Part shown: piece after piece, positions 26,109-35,123 of the stretch | Layout of the letters: every line of letters begins with the position of its first letter | How positions within the stretch are numbered: the stretch's first letter is position 1 | From: Rhizobium terricola | Lineage (GTDB): Bacteria; Pseudomonadota; Alphaproteobacteria; Rhizobiales; Rhizobiaceae | Direction: 5' to 3' | Assembly: GCF_012927355.1 (NCBI RefSeq) | Contig: NZ_JABBGK010000005.1 | Span: 62,001 to 126,000 of the forward strand | Length of the DNA: 64,000 nucleotides | The notes under the pieces: generated by a model | Seen by the model: only the letters and a program-made list of their open reading frames with translations | The model's database searches: none | What the model was told of the DNA's origin: nothing | Position numbers and translations under genes: made by a program

Positions 26109-27048
26109 TGTGAGTTCTCAGGAGGTTGTTCACGTGGTCGGCTGGCGTTCGGCCGTTAATTGCTGAGTGTGGTCTTGCGTGGTTGAACCAGTCAAGCCAT
26201 CTGGTGAGGTCTGCGTTTCGGGCTTGAGACGACGGGTAGGCCAGACCATAAGCCCATTCGCACATGAGGGTTTGAATGAACCTCTCTGCCTTTCCGTTGG
26301 TCTTCGGCGTGTAGGGTCTGGTGAAGATGTGGCGGATTTTGAGAAGCCGCAGAGCCGTGGCAAAGCGACCGGATCGATAGGCCGATCCGTTGTCGGTCAT
26401 TACCCGTTCGACCCGGATGCCTTGGCTACGGAACCAGCGTAGCGCCCGCAGCAAGAAACCGGTCGTGGTTGCCTTGCGTTCGTCGCCGAGGACTTCAACA
26501 TAGGCCAGCCGCGTTGCATCGTCGATCGCGACATGCACGAAGTCCCAACCGGCTCCCTTGTTGCGGCATCCGGTCCGAGTTCCGGTGATGCGGTGCCCCG
26601 GACGGTCGAACCGCCCTAACTTCTTGATGTCTAGGTGGATCAACTCGCCCGGTCGCTCGCGTTGATAGCGGCGCACGGGTTCGGGCGGATCAAGGCGCGA
26701 GAGCCGTCCCACTCCCGCGCGCTTGAGCCATCGCGACACGGTCGATCGCGCCAGCCCGAGCTTGTGCGCAATCGCCGCGCCGGTCATCCGCATCGACCGC
26801 CGCAAGTGCAGGACCAGAGCAATCAACGGCTCCGGCAAGCGGGCGCTGACGCGGGCGGGCGCACTTGCCCGGTTTGAGAGCGCAGCACTCCCACCCGCTC
26901 GAAACCGCGCGAGCCATTTGCGCACCGTACGGACGGAGACGGCAAAGGCCTCGGCGACATCGGAGGCAGACTGGCCCGACGAGATACGTCTGACGATCTG
27001 CTCTCGACTGTGAACTGTAAGACGGGCACCATGGTGCGGGTTGTTCAT
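26104..27048 (-). CDS. IS481-family transposase
   Basis: 314 residues from ATG 27048. An N-terminal helix-turn-helix (VAEAFAVSVRTVRKWLARFRAGG) is followed by a DDE core: HLDIKKLGRF, MTDNGSAY and GKAERFIQTL, ending WFNHARPHSAINGRTPADH. The frame runs through the terminal repeat and stops at a TAG supplied by the target duplication. Confidence 0.92.
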   Translation of the reverse strand: MNNPHHGARLTVHSREQIVRRISSGQSASDVAEAFAVSVRTVRKWLARFRAGGSAALSNRASAPARVSARLPEPLIALVLHLRRSMRMTGAAIAHKLGLARSTVSRWLKRAGVGRLSRLDPPEPVRRYQRERPGELIHLDIKKLGRFDRPGHRITGTRTGCRNKGAGWDFVHVAIDDATRLAYVEVLGDERKATTTGFLLRALRWFRSQGIRVERVMTDNGSAYRSGRFATALRLLKIRHIFTRPYTPKTNGKAERFIQTLMCEWAYGLAYPSSQARNADLTRWLDWFNHARPHSAINGRTPADHVNNLLRTHI

Positions 27049-27125
27049 CCTTCGGGGTCCTCGGCTGGAGTTTGGCGATTGCAGCCTAAACCCTTTCCGG
27101 ATGAACAACCTCCTGAGACTTCACA
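26109..27125 (-). mobile_element. IS481-family insertion sequence, 1017 bp
   Basis: Ends are imperfect inverted repeats beginning TGTGAGTTCTCAGG (left) and TGTGAAGTCTCAGG (right, complement), with TGT...ACA termini and a 6-bp duplication (CCTAGA). One transposase gene. It separates the CD-NTase gene from most of its SLATT effector. Confidence 0.9.
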
Positions 27126-27131
27126 CCTAGA
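27126..27131. repeat. Target-site duplication CCTAGA, right copy
   Basis: Second copy of the 6-bp duplication flanking the IS481-family element. Confidence 0.85.
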
Positions 27132-27627
27132 GAAGCGCAGAGCGGCAATTATTGCAGAGTGCCGGCGGCAGGAAGAATCCTGCCTATACACTTCGACCAC
27201 GCTCTTTATATGGCTGCGCGCCGTGCGAATTCAGAAGCAGATTTTTGTCGCCGCTCCGATCGTCATCGGCGGCATCGCCAGCTTGTCGATATTGCAGGAT
27301 TGGGGATACGAATGGGTGATCGCAATTCTGGCTCTTGTCGCGAGCCTGTTCCCCGCCTTGGCCGACGCCCTGAAGATTGAAACAAGTGTCGATGAGATTT
27401 CCCGGCTGGGTGCTGAATTCAAATCGTTGCAAGACCGATTCCGACGCATTGCAACCATTACGGCGTTGGGCGACGTGCAGGCGGCCGAACAGGGGCTTGC
27501 TGAGCTGATGGATCGAATGGATATCGCGAGAAGCCACAGCATCACGCCTCCTGAGTCAGCATTCACTAAAGCGCAGAAGAAGATCGAAGCGGGTCACTAC
27601 AGCTTTCAAGCGGACAAGGCTCATTGA

Positions 27628-28079
27628 GTGTTCGGGATGACGGGCAGCCTGTCTATTTCGGGTATACGTGCTGAGACAGCATCCGTGAGACATATTCAGT
27701 GTGTCATTTGGACGATCTTCGCGTTTTGAGACGCGGCGTCCCGAGCGTCTAGAAGTAAATGAGACGAAATTCGGCAAGAGCAGCCCTAGGCGGGTAGGGG
27801 CGGCTAAACTGCAAGCTGACCAGGAGATTCTAGCACAAACCGTCTTGAAATTATCTATGATTTCAGAAGCTTAACAAAAATCAGATAAGCTAAATTATGG
27901 AACTTCACTGAAGCCTCGAGACGATTAAGCGTGTCGCAGTCGCCGAGCTCGATGACACCGCCGGGAATGAACACTGCTGTTGCTCGCAGGGCAAGTCTTG
28001 GGCTAGGCTGGTCGCTGATCTTGGATCGTGGTTGAAACCCTTGTCCCGATACAGTGCCTACCAGCATGACGAGACTTGA
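27628..28079. other. Gap between the defence island and the ccm relic
   Basis: No gene I can support; the short minus-strand frames lack domains. It marks the edge between the SLATT gene and the truncated ccmE, so a recombination junction lies inside it or at its right end. Confidence 0.4.
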
Positions 28080-28151
28080 ATGTCAAGGGACGCGGCCGCT
28101 CGTCTGGAGGCGCAAGGGGTGGAACTCAGCGGCAAGGGAGAGATCCAATGA
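28080..28151 (+). pseudogene. 3' remnant of ccmE
   Basis: The last 23 codons before ccmF read SRDAAARLEAQGVELSGKGE and end in IQ, like the C-terminal tail of rhizobial CcmE haem chaperones (…VADRLKAQGV-type). An in-frame TGA directly upstream shows that the rest of the gene is missing. The remnant overlaps the ccmF start by ATGA, as in intact ccmIEFH operons. Confidence 0.65.
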
Positions 28152-30133
28152 TCATTGAGCTTGGCCACTATGCCCTGGTGCTGGCACTCGCCACCTGTCT
28201 TGTCGTTTCCATTTTGCCCGTGATCGGCGCACGGCGCGGTGACGCAGCAATGATGGCGGTGGGTACCACCGGCACCTATGCAATGTTCGTGCTCGTCGCC
28301 TTCTCCTTCGCGGCCCTCACCTACGGCTACGTCTTCTCCGACTTCTCGGTGCAGAACGTCTTTGAGAACTCTCACTCCCTCAAACCGATGATCTACAAGG
28401 TATCCGGCGTCTGGGGGAACCATGAAGGCTCGATGCTGCTCTGGGTGCTGATCCTGACGCTGTTCAGCGCCATGGTCGCCTTTTTCGGCACCAATCTCCC
28501 GGACCGGCTGAAAGCGAATGTGCTGGCCGTACAGGCCTGGATCACGACGGCCTTCACGCTCTTCATTCTTCTGACGTCCAACCCCTTTATTCGCCTGTCG
28601 CCGATCCCGGCCGAGGGTCGGGATCTGAACCCGGTTCTGCAGGATATCGGCCTCGCGATCCATCCGCCTCTGCTCTATCTCGGCTATGTTGGCTTCTCTG
28701 TCTGCTTCTCCTTTGCGATCGCCGCTCTTATGGATGGCCGCATCGATGCCGCCTGGGCCCGCTGGGTTAGGCCCTGGACGCTAGCTGCCTGGGTGTTCCT
28801 GACGGCCGGCATCGCCATGGGCTCCTACTGGGCGTATTACGAGCTCGGCTGGGGAGGCTGGTGGTTCTGGGATCCGGTCGAAAACGCCTCCTTCATGCCA
28901 TGGCTGGCGGGCACGGCCCTTCTGCATTCGGCTTTGGTCATGGAAAAGCGTGATGCCTTGAAGATCTGGACGGTACTGCTCGGCATCATCGCCTTCTCGC
29001 TGTCGCTGCTCGGCACCTTCCTCGTGCGGTCGGGCGTGCTAACCTCGGTGCACGCCTTTGCGAACGACCCGACGCGCGGCGTCTTCATTCTCGGCATTCT
29101 CGTGATCTTCATTGGTGGGGCCTTCACGCTCTTTGCACTGCGCGCGCCGATGCTGAAGGCCGGCGGCTTGTTCCAGCCGATCTCGCGTGAAGGTGCGCTG
29201 GTTCTCAACAACCTAATTCTCACCGTCTCCACCGCGTCTGTTCTAATCGGCACGCTTTATCCGCTGCTTTTGGAGACGCTGACGGGCGAGAAGATCTCGG
29301 TCGGTCCGCCCTTCTTCAACATCACCTTTGGGTTGCTCATAATACCCCTCCTGCTCGCGATGCCCTTCGGGCCATTCCTCGCCTGGAAGCGCGGCGATCT
29401 ACTTGGTGCGCTGCAGCGGCTTTACGTGGCGGCGGCGGTCTCGCTCATGCTTGGCCTCGGTTTCTGGTACGCCCAAAATGGCGGTCCCGTCATGGCGGTG
29501 GCAGGCCTTGCGCTCGCCTTTTTCGTCATGGGCGGCGCGGTATCCGATCTCTGGTATCGGGCAGGCTTTGGCAAGCATCCGCTGTCCACCGCCTGGAGTC
29601 GACTGAAAGGCCTGCCGCGGTCGGCATTCGGCACGTCACTTGCGCATTTCGGCATGGGTGTGACCGTGCTCGGCGTCGTGGCCGTCACCACCTTCGAGAC
29701 GGAAACGGTGGTCGAGATGAAGCCGGGCATGACGGTGGAGGCCGGCGGTTATGTCATCACCTTCGACGGTATTCGCGCCGCGACGGGACCTAACTATAGC
29801 GAAGACCGGGGGCATTTCACGATCCGCGAAGATGGTGTCGAGGTGGCCGATGTCTGGTCGTCGAAGCGGCTCTACACGGCCCGCCAGATGCCGACGACGG
29901 AAGCCGGCATCGTCACCTTCGGCTTCAGCCAGCTCTACATCTCGCTGGGTGACCCAATGGCCGCCGGGGGCATTGTCGTACGTGTCTGGTGGAAGCCCTG
30001 GATCCTCTGTATCTGGTCCGGTGCCATCGTGATGATGGCTGGTGGCATCGTCTCGCTCTCTGATCGCCGTTTGCGAGTCGGAGCGCCTAAGCGAACCAAG
30101 GCCTCGATAAGGCCGTCGTTAGGGGTCAGCTGA
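28148..30133 (+). CDS. ccmF: Cytochrome c maturation protein CcmF
   Basis: 661 residues, normal CcmF length, with many membrane helices. The tryptophan-rich haem-handling motif is WGGWWFWDPVENASFMPW, and conserved histidine regions such as SVHAFANDP are present. With CcmH it attaches haem to apocytochromes c in the periplasm. The start at 28148 overlaps the ccmE remnant. No ccmH, ccmI or full ccmE follows, so this copy is either an auxiliary second ccmF or a relic; the frame itself is intact. Confidence 0.92.
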   Translation: MIIELGHYALVLALATCLVVSILPVIGARRGDAAMMAVGTTGTYAMFVLVAFSFAALTYGYVFSDFSVQNVFENSHSLKPMIYKVSGVWGNHEGSMLLWVLILTLFSAMVAFFGTNLPDRLKANVLAVQAWITTAFTLFILLTSNPFIRLSPIPAEGRDLNPVLQDIGLAIHPPLLYLGYVGFSVCFSFAIAALMDGRIDAAWARWVRPWTLAAWVFLTAGIAMGSYWAYYELGWGGWWFWDPVENASFMPWLAGTALLHSALVMEKRDALKIWTVLLGIIAFSLSLLGTFLVRSGVLTSVHAFANDPTRGVFILGILVIFIGGAFTLFALRAPMLKAGGLFQPISREGALVLNNLILTVSTASVLIGTLYPLLLETLTGEKISVGPPFFNITFGLLIIPLLLAMPFGPFLAWKRGDLLGALQRLYVAAAVSLMLGLGFWYAQNGGPVMAVAGLALAFFVMGGAVSDLWYRAGFGKHPLSTAWSRLKGLPRSAFGTSLAHFGMGVTVLGVVAVTTFETETVVEMKPGMTVEAGGYVITFDGIRAATGPNYSEDRGHFTIREDGVEVADVWSSKRLYTARQMPTTEAGIVTFGFSQLYISLGDPMAAGGIVVRVWWKPWILCIWSGAIVMMAGGIVSLSDRRLRVGAPKRTKASIRPSLGVS

Positions 30134-30218
30134 GTGCACGAACAGACAGCCCCCTCCGCTTCCTGCGCGAATTAGACGAAGGCGCCATCCCGGCCCGGCA
30201 CAAAGCGGCTTACATTCT

Positions 30219-31202
30219 TCAGGCAGCCTTGTTCGACCCAAACTTTGGTGCCAGACGAATGTAAGCCAACTGGCTCAGCAGTTCGATCAGTGTCTGCGTG
30301 ACAATTATTGCCGGAAGGATCGGTACAGCACCCGGGACAGCGAAAGCCAGCGGCAGGACGACCAGAGAGTTGCGCGTGGCGGCACTGAATGCGACGGCAC
30401 GGCCCGCTGACGCATCAAGCCGGAACAACTTACTCATACCCCACCCCGCCAAGGGCGCAGCAACCGCGTATGCCACGTATATTGGCACAACACGGAAAGT
30501 GGCATCGAGTGCGGGGCCGAGTTGCGGTACGACGGCAGCAACCACGACGAAGAGTACGAACGCTGTCGCAGGAACCGGAAGCAGCCCCAAAACCGCCGAC
30601 GCACGCTGCCCTGCCACACTTCGGCCGGCCGAGAACTGGATGAGGACGGCGAAGACAAGCGGGACTGCGATCAGCCAGACGAACGCGTGGAAAAATGGTC
30701 CGGCTTTGATAAGAGACCCAGCCTCGGGACCGAGGAAAACGCTCAAATAGACGGGCAACAGTAGCATTTGGACGATCAAGAGCGTGGGTGTTGCTGCCAG
30801 CAGGAGACGGGCGTCGGCGCGGCCAAGATGCGAGAACGTAACGACATAGTCGATGCATGGGGCGAGAAGGACCAGCAATACGCCAAGCCGTATCATCGGA
30901 TCAGGTGGAAGAAACGGGACGAGAACTCCCACCAGCATAGGCATGACGACAAAATTCGCCAGCAGCAGGACGCCAAGGAAGCGGAATTGCGCGAGGGCCA
31001 TCCGAAGTTCGGCAAGCGGAACCTGAAGGAAGGTCACAAACAACATGAACGCTAGCGACGGATTTATGCCGATCTCAAGTGCGGTTGTTCCAGAGATCGA
31101 GAGAGCCGCCAGAGCGCCAAGGATAACTGCGCCAAAATAGATCTGGACCTGATGATTTTCGAGGGTGTCACGGAGGGTCAACGGAGCGCTTTCAGTTTTC
31201 AT
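30219..31202 (-). CDS. ACR3/BASS-family transporter (arsenic resistance-like)
   Basis: 327 residues with about ten membrane helices. Features of the bile acid:sodium symporter/ACR3 superfamily include LLLVLLAPCIDYVVTFSHLGRAD with the cysteine seen in ACR3 arsenite carriers, and FSAATRNSLVVLPLAFA. It probably exports arsenite or a related oxyanion. No ars regulator or reductase is next to it, so the substrate is inferred. Convergent with ccmF. Confidence 0.8.
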   Translation of the reverse strand: MKTESAPLTLRDTLENHQVQIYFGAVILGALAALSISGTTALEIGINPSLAFMLFVTFLQVPLAELRMALAQFRFLGVLLLANFVVMPMLVGVLVPFLPPDPMIRLGVLLVLLAPCIDYVVTFSHLGRADARLLLAATPTLLIVQMLLLPVYLSVFLGPEAGSLIKAGPFFHAFVWLIAVPLVFAVLIQFSAGRSVAGQRASAVLGLLPVPATAFVLFVVVAAVVPQLGPALDATFRVVPIYVAYAVAAPLAGWGMSKLFRLDASAGRAVAFSAATRNSLVVLPLAFAVPGAVPILPAIIVTQTLIELLSQLAYIRLAPKFGSNKAA

Positions 31203-31551
31203 TTCAGGCCGACGAAGCTAGCCAGGTCCGAGAACAATGGCCGCCGTTGCTATCCGGTGGTTTAGTCTTCGAACGCCTTTGGTGCCAGCTCGTTGCAGAC
31301 AAGAAAAGCGCTGCGGGGCTGGAGAACTGGACAGGGAGGCGGACAGAAAAGTCCGATTTCCAGCATCACCTGAAAGCTTCCCCTATATGCCGCAAGTCGC
31401 TGAATTTGAGCATGTCGACCTGCGCCGTAGATCAGCGTGACAGTTTGAAAGGTCTGGGGATAGGTCGGTCCGGGTGCGTGTCAGGCTTTGCGGTATACAT
31501 GCGCTGTTCTCTGCCTTTCCATGTTGACCAGGCATGAAACTGCTGATGACT
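31203..31551. other. Gap upstream of the ACR3-like gene
   Basis: Holds the ACR3-like promoter side and the end of the dedA gene. No other gene or clear operator was seen. Confidence 0.4.
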
Positions 31552-32148
31552 TCAATTGGATTGTTCTCCAATTTTCGGGATTCGGACAGCTATCCGATTT
31601 ATCCGCCACCATGCGAAGACCGACAGGAGGAGCATTGCGGCAAGTAAGACAATACTTGCAAAGCCCCAGCCGGTTTCCACCGCCTCCTCTATCTGTGCGC
31701 CGAAAACAAAGCCCGTTGAAACCAGGCAGGCGGTCCAAACTATTGCGGATGCTGCATTCAGAACTGTAAACTTTGCCCATGACATTGATCCGAGACCAAC
31801 CGGAAGCGCGCCGATGGTCCGCATACCCTTGGGATATCTGTAAAGAAAGATGTAGGCCCAGCCGTACTTTGCAACTAGGATTTTCGCGGCCGCATAGGCC
31901 TTTTCGGCAAAAGGCCACCTCGTTAACCACGCATCCCCGTATCGTCTCGCGATAAAGAACCGTGCTTCGTCCCCGAGATAGCCGCCGGCAAAGGTCACCG
32001 CTAAAACAAGGGACAAGTCCAAAGCTTGTGTTTGAGCCGCATAGCCCGCGAACAACGGGAGACTACCGCTTTTCAGCATGCAGTATGCGAAAAGCAGGAT
32101 GTACATCCATGTCCCGTATTCTCGTACTAGATCAGACAAACCGTCCAT
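31552..32148 (-). CDS. DedA-family membrane protein
   Basis: 198 residues with the DedA/VTT pattern: GGYLGDEARFFIARRYGD, then FLYRYPKGMRTIGALPVGLGSM, and C-terminal membrane helices. DedA proteins are implicated in lipid carrier recycling and membrane homeostasis, and some help with metal or drug tolerance. It lies downstream of the SCO and L,D-transpeptidase genes on the same strand, 305 bp after the latter. Confidence 0.88.
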   Translation of the reverse strand: MDGLSDLVREYGTWMYILLFAYCMLKSGSLPLFAGYAAQTQALDLSLVLAVTFAGGYLGDEARFFIARRYGDAWLTRWPFAEKAYAAAKILVAKYGWAYIFLYRYPKGMRTIGALPVGLGSMSWAKFTVLNAASAIVWTACLVSTGFVFGAQIEEAVETGWGFASIVLLAAMLLLSVFAWWRINRIAVRIPKIGEQSN

Positions 32149-32453
32149 ATCGCTTCACCAAATCAAATCGCAGGCACAAACAGAAACTCTTTTGTGTACG
32201 ATCTACACGATCTATCGGATGTTTTCCGTCGCATGGCCTGCCTGGTGAGTGCACGACCATCGGACATCTGGTTCAGTTTGGCATAGCCCGGGCACGAGCT
32301 GAGGCTTCCGGTGTTTTCCGACAGCCTCTACATGACAGCGCCAGGGGAATGCGGATAATCGGAGTCAGCTCCTACAGGGCACAGGCCTCGCATGCCTGGC
32401 CTCACGACTTCAGGCCGCTGAACTGTCGGTGGGGACTTCACGGTTTTCTCCGC
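32149..32453. other. Gap between the L,D-transpeptidase gene and dedA
   Basis: No gene seen. It may hold a separate dedA promoter, but I found no clear -35/-10 pair or MerR-type dyad here. Confidence 0.4.
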
Positions 32454-33155
32454 CTATGCCTCAGAGAAGCGAGGCAGGCTGGTAACGACGATGGGGGTTT
32501 TGCCTGGCACTCGACCATACAAGTCGACCACGTCCTGATTGATCATCCGGACACACCCTGAGGATACCGACTTGCCGATCGTCCACCATTCTGGCGATCC
32601 ATGGATGCGGTAAAGCGTGTCTTCGCCATTCTGGAAAATGTAAAGCGCACGCGCGCCCAATGGATTCTTGAGGCCAGGTGGCATACCGCCATTGGCAATG
32701 CTGTAGGGCGCAAGTTCCGGCTGTCGAACGACCATCTCGTCAGGTGGCGTCCAGCGCGGCCACTGACGTTTGTACTGAATGACCCCCTTGCCCGACCATT
32801 CGAACCCCTGCCGGCCGAGACCGACCCCGTATCGCATCGCCTGTCCGCCCTCGTAAGTCAGGTAGAGAAAATAGTTGGCCGTATCCACGACCAATGTGCC
32901 TGGCCGCTCTCCAGTCGGATCACTCACCATCTGCCGGTAATAGCGCTTGGCGATCTTCTGGTAGGGTATAGCAGGCAGCGGGAACTGTTCGTTCAGTATC
33001 GGTCCATAGGTGGCTTCCAGAACTGGATGGGATATGGGTACGATTTCAGACTGTGTCGTCTCTGCGGTCGTTGCCGAGCAGCCAGTCAATACAGCCGCCG
33101 CTGCCCCAGCCCCCCCGATAACGAAGCCTCGTCGTGTCAATTTGCCAGACTGCAA
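32454..33155 (-). CDS. L,D-transpeptidase (YkuD domain)
   Basis: 233 residues. An N-terminal Tat-like motif (TRRGFVIGG) plus lipobox (LTGC) gives export. The YkuD active site is HGSPEWWTIGKSVSSGCVRM with the catalytic cysteine. Such enzymes make 3-3 crosslinks in peptidoglycan or attach lipoproteins to it. It begins 31 bp after the SCO gene and so is probably driven by the MerR-type promoter at 33845. Confidence 0.9.
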   Translation of the reverse strand: MQSGKLTRRGFVIGGAGAAAAVLTGCSATTAETTQSEIVPISHPVLEATYGPILNEQFPLPAIPYQKIAKRYYRQMVSDPTGERPGTLVVDTANYFLYLTYEGGQAMRYGVGLGRQGFEWSGKGVIQYKRQWPRWTPPDEMVVRQPELAPYSIANGGMPPGLKNPLGARALYIFQNGEDTLYRIHGSPEWWTIGKSVSSGCVRMINQDVVDLYGRVPGKTPIVVTSLPRFSEA

Positions 33156-33186
33156 TGTATTTCCTCTCGACGGTTGAAGTTCTGGC

Positions 33187-33801
33187 TTACGAGCCGGTCA
33201 TCAGATTTCGGATTTTCTTCATGCGAACCTCGCGGGATTCATGCATGTCGAGCGTTCCTTTGAAGCTACCATTGGCGTCCATCATGTATACGCCAGCCGT
33301 ATGGTCCATTGTGTAGCTTCCATCTTCGGTCGGAACCTTGCGTGCGTAGGCGGAGAAAGCTTTGACAGCCGTCGCTGTTTGCTCCGGCGTTCCCCGAAGG
33401 GCAAGGATTCGACGGTCGAAGGATGTCATGTACTCGTTGAGCAACTGCTGAGTATCTCTCTCTGGGTCAACGCTGATGAAAACAACGTTGAAACCGCTCG
33501 CAGCGGGCCCGAGTTCATTCATCAGGTCATTCAGCTCGAACAGCGTTGTGGGGCAGATGTCAGGGCAGTGGGTAAAGCCAAAGAACGCCAAATACGGCTT
33601 TCCCTTGAGGACAGCGTTATCGATCACTTGGCCCCGGTGCGAAACCAACTCAAATGGGCGACCGATCGAAGGGGTAGAGGACGTGTCTGGCTCACCACGT
33701 TTGCCGCCACTCGATTGGAGCAAGTAACCTATAATCAGTAGCAATGTGACGATCGCAACCACACACCACGCCACAAGTCGAAACGCTCTGAGAGCTTTCA
33801 T
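33187..33801 (-). CDS. SCO1/SenC-family copper chaperone
   Basis: 204 residues: an N-terminal membrane anchor, then a thioredoxin-like fold with the copper-binding CPDIC motif (FGFTHCPDICPTTL) and the distal histidine in YTMDHTAGVY. SCO proteins deliver copper to cytochrome oxidase or act as thiol-disulfide reductases. The gene is preceded by a MerR-type promoter and starts the SCO-L,D-transpeptidase unit. Confidence 0.92.
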   Translation of the reverse strand: MKALRAFRLVAWCVVAIVTLLLIIGYLLQSSGGKRGEPDTSSTPSIGRPFELVSHRGQVIDNAVLKGKPYLAFFGFTHCPDICPTTLFELNDLMNELGPAASGFNVVFISVDPERDTQQLLNEYMTSFDRRILALRGTPEQTATAVKAFSAYARKVPTEDGSYTMDHTAGVYMMDANGSFKGTLDMHESREVRMKKIRNLMTGS

Positions 33802-33844
33802 CTAATTCCCTGCCGACATTCACCCTGAAGAACCTCTTAGAGTA

Positions 33845-33875
33845 GTCCTAATCCCTCTAGTAGCTTGAGGTTCAA
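33845..33875 (-). promoter_or_regulatory. MerR-type promoter of the SCO gene
   Basis: Minus strand: -35 TTGAAC, an exact 19-bp spacer containing the dyad CCTCTAG-TAG-CTTGAGG, then -10 TAGGAC. The long spacer with a centred dyad is the hallmark of MerR-family activated promoters. It ends 43 bp before the SCO start. Confidence 0.8.
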
Positions 33876-33946
33876 GGCAAGTGGCGAAGAAAATCGCAAT
33901 TCTCCTCAGTCATGTCGCTGTCATCCACATCGGACAGAAAGCGCCC

Positions 33947-33977
33947 TTGACCCTCAAGCTACTAGAGGTTTCATACT
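33947..33977 (+). promoter_or_regulatory. MerR-type promoter of dsbB-dsbA-CDF
   Basis: Plus strand: -35 TTGACC, 19-bp spacer with CTCAAG-CTA-CTAGAG, -10 CATACT. It diverges from the SCO promoter about 100 bp away. The predicted +1 lies only a few bases before the first dsbB ATG. Confidence 0.8.
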
Positions 33978-33988
33978 GGCAAGCATCA

Positions 33989-34441
33989 ATGAACGACGGG
34001 AATGGCAGAGCAGTGGTGAAATCTAACGACGGGGCATGGCTTGCGATCTTTAGCGCGTGGATGATTGCCATGAGTTCGACGCTCGGCGCATTGTTCATCG
34101 GTGAGGTCATGGGACAAATGCCATGCGATCTCTGTTGGCACCAACGAGCCTTCATGTTTCCACTGGCAGTCCTGCTCGCCGTCGCCGCCTTCCGCTCTGA
34201 TGCCCGTGCCTGGATCTATGCAGTTCCGCTGGCAGCGGTGGGATGGTTGATCGCGGCATTTCACAACCTGCTCTACTTCAATATCATCCCCACGGCCATC
34301 AAGCCTTGCGGCCAAGGGCCATCCTGCTCGGGCGCGGGTATGCTCCTCTTCGGAACCCTCCCCATTCCGCTCCTGTCGCTTGGCGCGTTTACCGTCATCA
34401 TCGCCCTACTTCTAATCGTGCGCCGGAGAACACCAGCATGA
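33989..34441 (+). CDS. dsbB: Disulfide bond formation protein B
   Basis: 150 residues with four membrane spans. The two redox cysteine pairs are MPCDLCWHQRA and the periplasmic KPCGQGPSC. DsbB reoxidises DsbA using quinones. The promoter at 33947 leaves almost no leader before ATG 33989, so the in-frame GTG at 34013 or 34016 may be the true start. It overlaps dsbA by ATGA. Confidence 0.88.
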   Translation: MNDGNGRAVVKSNDGAWLAIFSAWMIAMSSTLGALFIGEVMGQMPCDLCWHQRAFMFPLAVLLAVAAFRSDARAWIYAVPLAAVGWLIAAFHNLLYFNIIPTAIKPCGQGPSCSGAGMLLFGTLPIPLLSLGAFTVIIALLLIVRRRTPA

Positions 34442-35100
34442 ACAGACGCACTTTCGTCATCGCTTCGGCTTCAGCTGCGATCGCAGTTTTCGCAGGAGGT
34501 GCCGCCCTCTATAGTGGGCTCACTCCAGAAGCTGAGCCAGCGCCCTCCCCAATGCCGGGGAACAATACCCTTGTCAGAATGCACTCGCCGGTCATGGGGC
34601 CGGTTTCGGCGCCTGTGACAATTGTCGAATTCTTTGATCCGTCATGTGAGGCGTGCCGGGCATTTTATCCGCTCGTAAAGCAGATGATGGCGCAGACCGG
34701 AACCGACGTGCGGCTCGTCCTGCGATACACCGTATTCCACGAGGGTTCCGACGATGCCGTGCGCATATTGGAGGCCGCGCGCAAACAGAACCTGTTTGAA
34801 CCGGTCCTAGAAGCGATACTGGAACAGCAGCCGGTCTGGGCCGACCATGGCAAGCCAGATCTGGAAAAGGCATGGCAGATTGCGGCAATGGCCGGACTTG
34901 ATGTCGAGCAGGGCAAGAAAGATGCGGTGTCCCCCGCGATCGACAATATTCTTGCCCAGGATATGGCGGACGTTCAGGCCAACAATGTGAAACAGACCCC
35001 GACATTTTTCGTCAACGAAAAGCCTCTGACAGAGTTCAGTCCGCAAGGTCTTTTCACACTGGTGAAGGCTGAGATCGATGCCAGCAAGGCAGGATCCTGA
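34438..35100 (+). CDS. dsbA: DsbA-family thiol-disulfide oxidoreductase
   Basis: 220 residues with a signal peptide (FVIASASAAIAVFAGGAALY). The thioredoxin fold carries the CEAC active site (FDPSCEACRAFYPL) and the cis-proline in KQTPTFFVNEKPL. It introduces disulfides into exported proteins together with the adjacent DsbB. It is co-transcribed from the MerR-type promoter. Confidence 0.9.
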   Translation: MNRRTFVIASASAAIAVFAGGAALYSGLTPEAEPAPSPMPGNNTLVRMHSPVMGPVSAPVTIVEFFDPSCEACRAFYPLVKQMMAQTGTDVRLVLRYTVFHEGSDDAVRILEAARKQNLFEPVLEAILEQQPVWADHGKPDLEKAWQIAAMAGLDVEQGKKDAVSPAIDNILAQDMADVQANNVKQTPTFFVNEKPLTEFSPQGLFTLVKAEIDASKAGS

Positions 35101-35123
35101 CCTCGGAGACAGGACCGGAATTC

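Larger units (their letters stand above)
26062..27627 (+). pseudogene. SLATT two-TM CBASS effector split by an IS481-family element
   Basis: Removing the IS and one CCTAGA copy restores a 180-residue protein: MAEDIRKSHLDLGD (26062-26103) joined to LEKRRAAIIAECRRQ (from 27127). It has two membrane helices (FVAAPIVIGGIASLSILQ and WVIAILALVASLFPALADAL) and a SLATT helical tail (DEISRLGAEFKSLQDRF). SLATT effectors are membrane pores gated by the CD-NTase product. The native ATG follows a GGGGGAAG site inside the CD-NTase gene. Today the 3' part can only be read from starts inside the IS (27010 or 27031), giving a foreign N-terminus. Confidence 0.85.

Noticed and set aside
27556..28067. Two minus-strand frames of about 70 codons
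   Set aside because: No ribosome sites, no domains, and one overlaps the SLATT end antisense.
33881..33988. Upstream extension of dsbB starting at 33881
   Set aside because: The extension would run through the MerR-type promoter at 33947-33977 and has no ribosome site or DsbB similarity.
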